Shown here: one piece after another, positions 56,483 through 64,000 of the stretch
How positions within the stretch are numbered: position 1 is the first letter of the stretch
Layout: each line of letters begins with the position of its first letter
Source: [Phialemoniopsis] sp. UDSM-2020
Taxonomy: Eukaryota; Ascomycota; Sordariomycetes; Thyridiales; Thyridiaceae
Direction: 5' to 3'
Assembly: GCA_018873225.1 (NCBI GenBank)
Contig: JAEILZ010000006.1
Span: forward strand, 1,054,001 to 1,118,000
DNA: 64,000 bases
The notes under the pieces: generated by a model
The model's database searches: none
What the model was told of the DNA's origin: nothing
Seen by the model: only the letters and a program-made list of their open reading frames with translations
Position numbers and translations under genes: made by a program

Positions 56483-57413
56483 CTTGGATGAAGTAAAGTA
56501 TCGAGGCAACCAAGAGAGACTAAGACTGGTATGCTGGGCCTTACATTCCTATATTGCACCCTGCGGGGAAGCGTGAGCACTTATACCTGTGCAATCACCA
56601 AGAAGACAGAGGCGGAGACATGGATCGACATGATGCAACTGGCAGGAAGCTCCCCTGCATGTCGTTCTGAGCTCTCCACTCTCAAGGCGACCTAAATGGC
56701 ATTGGTCAATCGGTGCAAACACGAGAAAGACTCTAACACATGCTACTCTGGAATGAGCTCTTCAAACAGGGAAGTACTTGACGATCACTATGTTTCTGGT
56801 TGAAGCATGTGAAGTAATCTTTTACTAGTCCTCTGACCAAATGTACATCTCTTAACGATGCCTGCTGACTCCTCTTGACCGCTTTGCCATTTTCATCAAG
56901 ACAAGACTGTGTAGCTGGGTCCGGGGAATACAATCGCGGATCTGTGGGGAACGTTGGATCAACACCGGCATCCGAACGGCGTGGTGGAGACCGGCTCTCG
57001 GACGGCACTTCTTGCTTGAGTTAGTCTCAGGCCCCAACCTTGCAAGTTCAACGACACCGGGCCAAAATGCAACGATGATACCGCAGTTTTGCCGGGAAAA
57101 GTCGCTCGCATGCTGTGGAGAAGTCCCCGTGATGGGAGGAGGAATCCGGGGATAAGGTTGGTTCTCGGGGAGTTGGGAGAATAGTGTGTGAAAAACCTTC
57201 GGGTCGTCGCCTAGGGTGCGCCTCTGTTGCTACCAGGACTCGCATCTCCTCGGACCACTGGCGTCTAGTACTTAGGGTGGTTGGATGACGCTGAGGCCAC
57301 ATGGATGACGCCGAGGTCACAAGCTACGACGCACGTCGCTCTCCCAAAGGGTGTTTCGAGAGGTTATCATAAATGTCATGTCTATGAAGCCAAGGATTAT
57401 TCTCTTACTGCAT
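56483..57413. other. Intergenic, no gene recognised
   Basis: 0.9 kb containing the arylsulfatase promoter and the 3' end of the FAD monooxygenase. Short frames only. A GATGACGC repeat occurs at 57284-57310. Confidence 0.4.
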
Positions 57414-59477
57414 CTACACAAGCGCTAGGACCGATCTCATGACCTGCCGCAGTTTATCCTCGCTAACAGACTCCCATTTCTGGCTCCTCCAAGCAACAAA
57501 GTAGTCTGGGCGGACCAAGACACACCCCGACTCCTCCACTTCACGCTGGGCCTCCCAGCTGAGGTACACATCCTTGAGGTCCTGACCGTAGCCGATCGAG
57601 TAGGTCTTATGAGGTACATTCAGCTCGGAGAACACCTTGGCAGCCGCAGTCTTCCATCCAGCGCCGCCGATGCCCGTGAATAGAGTGAACTGCCCATTGC
57701 CAGCTAGGTCGATCGTGGACACGTATTTTGACGGAACGTGGTTTGAGACCCAGGCATGTGGCACGCGAGCACCAGGGTATGTAGTCGGGTGGTAGTGCTC
57801 CAGCGGGTCCCTGGTGAATGCAGGGGCTGCACCTTGGTCTGCTTGGTAGACAGCCGCAGACTCGTAGCGCTGGTTCATCTCAATTCCTAGGCCGTGTTCC
57901 TCACGGTCGATGGCACGGAGAGCCTTGGTCAGCTTTTCACGGCGCTCACGGCCGGCAGGTGAGTCGGCGGAGATCTCGTTGTGCGCCTTGATGCGGGCTT
58001 CGAGGGTGGGCTCGAGGTTTCCCAGCACACCCCAGATCTCTTTGTGATTGCGGAGAGAGGCGTTTGCTCTGTTTTTGACAGTCAGTGTGTGATCTTTTCA
58101 GGAGTATCTAGGTCGAGTCCTACTGTGTTACGACGTGCAGACCAACCGGCTGGCGTTCCGTACTGTAGGTGTCGAGAAGTCCTCGTCCAGCAAGCCCTGT
58201 CGACGGTTAGCTGGCGTTATATTATATGCAAAAAGGGGTTTCCTTTGGAGACTCACCCTTATCGACATAATTGACTTTCCAAGCAAGATTGTGGGAATCC
58301 TGAATGCAGGTGTTGGACCCCAGTCCGTGGTTTGGCGGGTGACGATGGACAGCATCTCCCAGACAGAACCTACGAACTAATCAGCATGTTACACGGGAAA
58401 GAAGAAAAGCGAGGATACTTACACGTTGTTCTTGGTGTAGTACTCTGCCGCAATTTCGTTGATAGCCCACGTCGATACGCCAAGGATCTCAATATCGACC
58501 GAGTCGTCCCCAATCAGCTCCTTGATCCTCGCAATGTACTCCTCATTGGTTCGGATTTTGCGTTCAGCCGTTGGTGAGGGAAATATGATGCACAGCCACT
58601 CATGCCATGGCTTGACCATGCGCATACATCCGATCCATCCCCATTCAGGGGCGTCGATGTTGGGCTGCAGGATCCAGTGAAGGTTACCCATGCGGTGCTC
58701 CATGAGATGTCCCATGTCGGCCTTCATGAGGACGTTGATGGCGAAACCCTGTCCCGGGCGGCGGATGAGGGGAATCTCGGCCTGTTTGACGATTGGGCTA
58801 CGCGCTCCATCGGCCCCAAAGAGATACTTCGACCTGACCTGGTACTCCTCACCCGTGAGCAGATCGCGCAGGGTGGTAGTGACACCAGCGTCGTCTTGCT
58901 CAAAAGACACAAATTCGGTGTCCCAGCGGCTCTTGAATCCGTTAAGAGTTGCGTAGCGCATCAGGATGGGCTCCATTAGTGTCTGTGGCAGGTCGAGCAT
59001 CTCTGAAGGGCTGGCCAGCTCATAATCTCCCTTCCGGTTTGGGTCGTTCCCCCAGGAGTATATACGACCATACTCCTGACCGGCCATGGTGTTGGACCAG
59101 CGAGTGTGACGCATGGAGTCATTTTTGGTGCCAAGAGTGTAGCACTCGCTATCGAGGCCAATATCTCTCAGACAGTCTGGTCACTCAAGTTTAGTTTCAT
59201 GAGTTTACGAGTCGGAGCAACGCCCTAACGCACCAATTGCTGCCATGTTTGTGATATGGGCCCTGGGAGTGTCCGCATTGCCGGGATCCCGACTGACAAT
59301 AAGGCCCTTCATTCCTGCGCAAGTCCGATTGTCAATGTTCTGATGAATACGGGATATCGGTCAGGGGAAGTTACCATATGACGCCATAAAGGCAGCCAGA
59401 GAGGCACCGGCTGGGCCAGTGCCTACAATGAGGTAGTCGACCTGCATCGGAGATGAAGTTCCATTTGTTTGTGCCAT
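57414..59477 (-). CDS. FAD-dependent aromatic-ring monooxygenase, phenol 2-monooxygenase/TfdB-like
   Basis: Minus strand, six exons 59375-59477, 59234-59314, 58423-59176, 58257-58369, 58124-58196 and 57414-58068, 592 residues. The Rossmann dinucleotide motif VDYLIVGTGPAGASLA opens the protein. The third exon holds LFGADGARSPIVKQ (DG fingerprint). Exon 4 has FCLGDAVHRHPPNHGLG, the flavin-ribityl GD motif. The C-terminal part resembles the thioredoxin-like domain of phenol hydroxylases (FTLFTGIGGAGWKTAAAKVF, GCVLVRPDYFVAWRS). The family hydroxylates phenols with NADPH and O2, ortho to an existing hydroxyl, giving catechols. It is followed by a second flavin hydroxylase and an extradiol dioxygenase, supporting aromatic catabolism. 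Confidence 0.92.
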
Positions 59478-60201
59478 ATTGGACGGAGATGACACGTGAA
59501 GAATCGTGACGAGATAACAAGTCTGCCTTTCGAAAGCGAGAGCTCCACGATGCTTACTTAAAGCAGTGTCGGGCAGTCCTTCTTGAGTAGGATATCGTAT
59601 TATACACCTGATAATATCCTGTCACCTCTGCTGCAATGGCTCCCTGTGCTCCGATTCCGATGCTGATTAACAGCTTCGCGGTGGGTGTAAGCGTGCGGGT
59701 CCTTTACCCCCTCTCGGGAATTTTGATGCTTGCATACTTACCCCGGACTTCGCACTGTGGAGCCACCCACAGCCAGTCGGAGTGTCAGCGTCCCTCGAGG
59801 TCGAGATTACTTATGTCTTCATCAATTCTCCTTGGTTTGTGGAGTAATGATCGGGGAGGTTGTGCCGAGGCTCAGTTCAGCATCCGAGAGGCCGTGCGAG
59901 TGGATCTGGTCCCGGGTACGGATCTCAGTGTTTGTGTTCCCTCCAATCTCATTTGCAATGTCTTGCATACTCGCAGGGGCGATTATGATGTTAAGTCTGG
60001 GGTCCTGGCCTCTTGGTTGAGCCTATGAACATCACCAATTGTGCATGTCATGTTAGTGAAGAGAGTGACCGGCAGTCTGTCAAGGAACGTAGATTTGTCC
60101 ATCTCTGTCGAACCGCCAGGCCATATCAATGAAAAAAACTTACATTCACCGACGAAAGTCATTATGAGATTTCTCAGTTTGAGAATCCAATGGTATGATA
60201 T
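59478..60201. other. Intergenic, promoter of the FAD monooxygenase
   Basis: 0.7 kb between the two flavin-monooxygenase genes, both on the minus strand. No gene seen. Confidence 0.4.
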
Positions 60202-61850
60202 TTACAGATTCCCCTTTGCCGAGGTCCTCCTCTGTGTAGAAGCCCAAAATTCGTCGAACCTCCGCTCCGTGTCCTTGAGGACGTCAAACCCAAGAAGACT
60301 CTTCTGATACTCGGCATCAGCCCAGTTGAACGAGCAAGGCCCCTGCCAGTTTGTGCTGGGCATCTGCGCCAGCTCTCTGTCCCTGTTCTGCTGCTCCTCT
60401 CCGTCCGCCATATGGTAGTAATGCCGTGTATGGACGGCGCCCGCAACATTGACTTCCGTACGGCTCTTGCGCAAGTCCTGGTAAAGGCGGAAGAGTGCTG
60501 ATATCTGGCTGCTCTTGTCGGGTATTTCCGACCCTTTGTTGGCGTCTTGGAGCTTGGACAGAAGGATGCCGATGATGGCGCCATCTTCGACGGCCATGGC
60601 GGCACCTTGTCCCTGGTAGGGAAGGGTAGGATGAGATGCATCTCCGAGGAGAGCGATCGGGCCCTTGAACATGTGTGCGGTCAGTCGGTGGCAGCCCTGC
60701 GGCGGAGGACAAAGATCACGTACCTTAGTCCACTGGTCTAAACTCTCAAAGTGAAGGAGCTTCCATTTAAGAGGAGAGGAAAGGCACGAGATGATTTGGC
60801 TGAGGCTAGAGTTTGAATGTTGAGTGAGAAGATGATGCTGCCAGAGTGCTGGCGGTGACTTACATGGGGTCCCATCCCTCAAAGTTTGCCAGCATTTCTC
60901 CCAAAGTTCCCTGAGATGTCCTGACGCCAGCTGGCAGATCGTCCGCAACTCTGTACACCTGTTAGTAACGACTTGAAAAGATGCTTGAAAACGAGCTTAC
61001 ATGATTACGATGTTGTATTCGGTGTGGTTTCTGAGCGGGTAGAACACGGCATGTCTACCATCCCCAAGCCATACCTGGATGTTGGATTGGTCAAGGATCG
61101 CGTTGATTCTTTCATTCTTCAGGTCGAGGAGTTGTTGGCGAGTAAACGTCCCTCGGTAGGCTAGGTCTCCGGTTTCTTGAGGAGGAAACGGTCGTCCCAG
61201 GACCGTCTCCCTTGTTGTGGACCAGAGGCCATCTGCCCCAATGACTACATCTGCGTTGATCGTCTTGCCAGTCTTGAGAGTAATAATTTGCTCGCCGTTC
61301 GCCGCCGACTTGACATGGGTGACTTCAGCATCAGTGACAATATCAGCACCAACATCAATGGCCTCCTTGAGTAGGACATTTTGGTAGTCTCCTCGATGAA
61401 TCGCACTGTCCTACGCGTCAGTAACATTTGATATTTCCGCGAAGCCCGAACAAACGTACATCCACTTTGATCCGTACTCCTTCTCTACTCTCCCCTTCAG
61501 TGGCTTCTCGACCAGAATGCGCCCGTCCTGATACCTGCGTAATGTAAAGTCCTCGACTTCGTAGCCACCAACCGCCTTGAGCTTATCAACGAGACCGAAG
61601 CGTTCCAGCACGCGGCAGGCGTTGGGAGGGATATGGATTCCAGCTCCGATGGTGAGGATTGATGGAGCCCGCTCAAGAACTGTCACTTTGAGGGGCGGAG
61701 TGGCTCTCCGGCAAGCAATGGCACACGCCAGTCCTCCGATGCCTGCGCCGACAATAGCGACGTGAAGAGGCCCGGTCTGGGAGAAAGCATTAGTCCCAAT
61801 CTCAACGCGACGATTTGAGGGATACTCACAATGATGCCTGAACTTGCCAT
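60202..61850 (-). CDS. FAD-dependent monooxygenase, salicylate-hydroxylase-like
   Basis: Minus strand, six exons 61830-61850, 61456-61776, 61001-61410, 60864-60950, 60724-60805 and 60202-60663, 460 residues. Motifs: VAIVGAGIGGLACAIA (FAD), TVLERAPSILTIGAGIHIPPNA, VVIGADGLWSTTRE (DG), YNIVIIVADDLP and LLGDASHPTLPYQGQGAAMAVEDG (GD). This is the UbiH/salicylate hydroxylase class: NADH-driven hydroxylation, in salicylate hydroxylase coupled to decarboxylation. Substrate in this cluster is uncertain. The intron at 60664-60723 is 60 nt, in frame and without a stop codon, so retention would insert 20 residues (see findings). Divergent with the extradiol dioxygenase gene. Confidence 0.9.
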
Positions 61851-62487
61851 TGTGAGCGCGTCTACTAATCTCAGAGCCTTACAACGTGATCCAAAGAGAT
61901 GGAAGTGGCTGTATGACGTTCCCCTCTGCTTACATGCTGCTTACACACACGGGGACCGCACACGAGCTACTTTAAAGCTGCCATAAAGGCTATCCCGCAC
62001 ACCAATAACTGAAAAACAAGAGAATGGGGTGCACTGCAGTGAACAAAACAGACGTGACTCCACTCTATCCTTGGTTATGCGGGTGACGAAGCGGAGTTGC
62101 CGCCTCCACCGGGAATTTGGAAGAAGCCAGGGGCATCGGGCCCGACACGGATACCACGCATCGAACAACATGGTTTCTTTCGCAGAATGGCCGAAATCGT
62201 TCGAGATTCTAGTACGGTGACAGTCGAGATTAATAGACTAGATGAGTTGGTCACGTCACGTTCACAGTTCACAGTTCAGCTGAGATTTGTGAAGCCTACG
62301 GCTGCTCTCCCCGGAAGGACATGACGGGATTGTGGGGATGTCAGCAACGGCAATTCACAGTCAGAAATTCCCGTTGCCGTTATTACATCACCTGCGAACA
62401 AACCGATTGGTATTAAATATCGATAAGATAGTTCCGCAAGATACAGTGTCATATCCACCCTTCGGGCACAATCACCTCGAAATCACC
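61851..62487. promoter_or_regulatory. Divergent promoter monooxygenase / extradiol dioxygenase
   Basis: 637 bp between start codons. Seen: direct repeats TCACG and TTCACAG at 62251-62279, an inverted CCAAT box (ATTGG at 62406-62410) and a TATA-like TATTAAATAT at 62411-62420, about 70 nt before the dioxygenase ATG. Confidence 0.55.
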
Positions 62488-63527
62488 ATGACAGTGCCAA
62501 CAAGAATCGAACTCGACCGTCTCTCGTACGTCATCCACGAGCATCCGGACCTGGACAAGTTCCTCAAGTTCTCCGAGGACTTTGGGTTCGAGGTCGCCGG
62601 AAAAGCCGATGATGGCACCGTCTTCCTCCGTGGTTATGGTGTGGACCAGTACATCTACGTAGCCCGCCAGGCCCCCGCCGGCCAGGAGAAGAGGTTCATC
62701 GGCTCGGGCTTCCGGGCAAGATCTCAGGGCGACTTTGAAAAGGCGAGCAAGCTGGAGGGTGCCAGGACTGTGGATATCTCTTCCAGGCCTGGTGGTGGTA
62801 AGCTCATCAGCTTGACGGATGCGAACGGGTTCGAGATGCAAATCATCTACGGCCAGACGCCCAGGGATGTTCCCGCGCATGGCCTCTCCAACGTGCGACT
62901 CGGAGAGCCCAATGTCAATGGCGCCGTCAGCAAGGTTCGCAAAGGTTTGTTCGTCCCGTTCATGCTTGTCCACGGCGGCATCACTAATACAAGCTCTGTC
63001 CAGGAGTCTTCAACCGCATGGAGCCCGGTCCCGCAAAGATCCACAAGCTCGGCCACTTTGGCTACATGACCGACAACTACTACGGCACCTTGGAATGGTA
63101 CTCGAGCCGCTTCAACTTCAAGGCCACGGACGTCGTTTACAAGCCCGGCAACCCGGAGGACGAAATAATGACTTTCTTCCACCTCGACCTGGGCCAAGAA
63201 TATGCCGACCATCACTGCCTTCTCGTTGCACAGAATCACGGAGGTGGTAGCGGGACAAAGGTGCACCACTCGTCGTTCGAGGTTGAGGACATGGACACGC
63301 AGATGATGGGTCACCAGTGGTTGCAAGACAAGGGCTACAAGCTCATGTGGGGTGTAGGGAGACACATCATGGGCTCACAGATCTTCGACTACTGGTTTGA
63401 TCCGAGTGGCTTTGTCGTTGAGCATTATGCCGACGGTGACGTAGTGAACGAGGATATACCTACCGTGAGGTCTGGCGGTACTGCGGCGGCTATTTGGGGG
63501 CCACCCTTACCCACGAAGTGGGACTAG
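62488..63527 (+). CDS. Extradiol ring-cleavage dioxygenase (VOC fold)
   Basis: Exons 62488-62944 and 63004-63527 join to 326 residues. Two VOC (glyoxalase/bleomycin) half-domains: N-terminal residues about 10-130, degenerate, and a C-terminal one with the Fe2+ ligand set: His170 in KLGHFGYMT, His240 or His241 in TKVHHSSFEV and Glu292 in GFVVEHYAD. Supporting motif DYWFDPSGFVVEHYAD matches the C-terminal type I extradiol signature. The enzyme would cleave a catechol ring adjacent to the two hydroxyls with O2. Typical partner enzymes, two flavin hydroxylases, lie beside it. Start at 62488 is in CACCATG context; the same frame extends upstream only by non-conserved sequence. Confidence 0.9.
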
Positions 63528-63716
63528 AGATTAGGAACATCATCTACGGTTCTAATTGCTGCCTGTTAACGGTCTTGATGATATGTAGCGGTTGTGTTGC
63601 TTGCGTGTATCGATGCAAGATGATGGGGACGCTGAACACTCCTCTCTTGTGAATTGTTCGCCATGATAGAACCACATGGGGTTTTCCTAATTCTATGCGG
63701 TTTGACATCTAGCCTT

Positions 63717-64000
63717 TTACACTCTCGTAGCCCCTGAAAAATCATCTTGACCAAGCTTTGTCCCAACCTTGGCATCTACTACCTCAAAGACTGGCAGCTC
63801 AGTCAGTCTCTCGGCAATATGCCACAGTGTTGGAAGTGACGTCTCTGAGCCCCCTGAGATGCCTATCTCTGCCTTGGTTGTAGCGTAATCCCACTTGACA
63901 GGCCTGGAAGCTGGAGATGGCGGCGGCATCATGACGTCGTAGTCTGCATCTGCGGCACTGCGACAGGGTTTCTCGACTGTCGCAGGCATGTACTTGCGTA
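63717..64000 (-). CDS. C-terminal end of an unrecognised gene (cut by window edge)
   Basis: An open minus-strand frame runs in from the window edge to a stop at 63717 and includes MPATVEKPCRSAADADYDV and ISGGSETSLPTLWHIAERL. Whether the ATG at 63989 is the start or an internal Met cannot be decided, since the frame stays open to the edge. The fragment ends VGTKLGQDDFSGATRV. I do not recognise the family. It converges on the dioxygenase gene with only 189 bp between stops, so it may belong to the same aromatic cluster. Confidence 0.5.
   Translation of the reverse strand, partial: RKYMPATVEKPCRSAADADYDVMMPPPSPASRPVKWDYATTKAEIGISGGSETSLPTLWHIAERLTELPVFEVVDAKVGTKLGQDDFSGATRV

Overview
This window is nuclear DNA from a filamentous ascomycete, most likely Pezizomycotina and plausibly Sordariomycetes. 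Nearly every gene is split by 50-140 nt introns with fungal GT..AG borders and CTNAY-like branch sites. The products include Pezizomycotina-type proteins: HIR1 with WD40 repeats, MAK5, TRM7, a BPL1 with an amidotransferase-like N-terminus, a CAP59/CMT1 glycosyltransferase, Zn2Cys6 and C2H2 regulators, an NCS1 permease and a twin-CX9C mitochondrial protein. I saw no rRNA, tRNA, CRISPR array or intact transposon by eye. Gene models were joined by hand, and every reported splice keeps the reading frame.

Left part (0.2-31.9 kb, mostly housekeeping): COA4-like (-) and BPL1 (+) share a 161 bp divergent promoter. They are followed by a Ser/Thr-rich type I membrane protein, PAM16 (-), a hypothetical gene, the divergent pair MAK5 (-) / TRM7 (+), a GNAT acetyltransferase (-), a small Lys/Ala-rich histone-H1-like protein (-), a CMT1-family glycosyltransferase (+), an FAD-linked oxidoreductase (+), HIR1 (+) with a GACAAA hexanucleotide tract, a C2H2 zinc-finger protein (+) and a PEPP-type Xaa-Pro aminopeptidase (-).

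Middle (32.6-43.1 kb, a likely catabolic neighbourhood): a Zn2Cys6 regulator (+), an NCS1 nucleobase/allantoin/hydantoin-type permease (-), a hydantoinase/oxoprolinase fused to a DUF917 domain (+, divergent from the permease, with four HGATAR sites in between) and a QutG-like inositol monophosphatase (+). The upstream regions of the regulator and of the phosphatase share a collinear non-coding element of about 90 bp.

Accessory block (43.4-52.1 kb): four minus-strand genes form two pairs of neighbouring paralogs of unknown function. Pair A carries a roughly 40-residue module, once in one gene and two to three times in the other. Pair B shares all three intron positions and a C-x-C...H...H...H putative metal-binding domain. 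Spacing is wide and no known function is evident. This is the best candidate in the window for something undescribed.

Right part (54.4-64 kb): a secreted arylsulfatase (-), then an aromatic-catabolism cluster: a phenol-hydroxylase-like FAD monooxygenase (-), a salicylate-hydroxylase-like FAD monooxygenase (-), a divergent extradiol-type (VOC) dioxygenase (+), and the C-terminal end of an unrecognised gene (-) running off the window. Together these could hydroxylate an aromatic ring and then cleave it.
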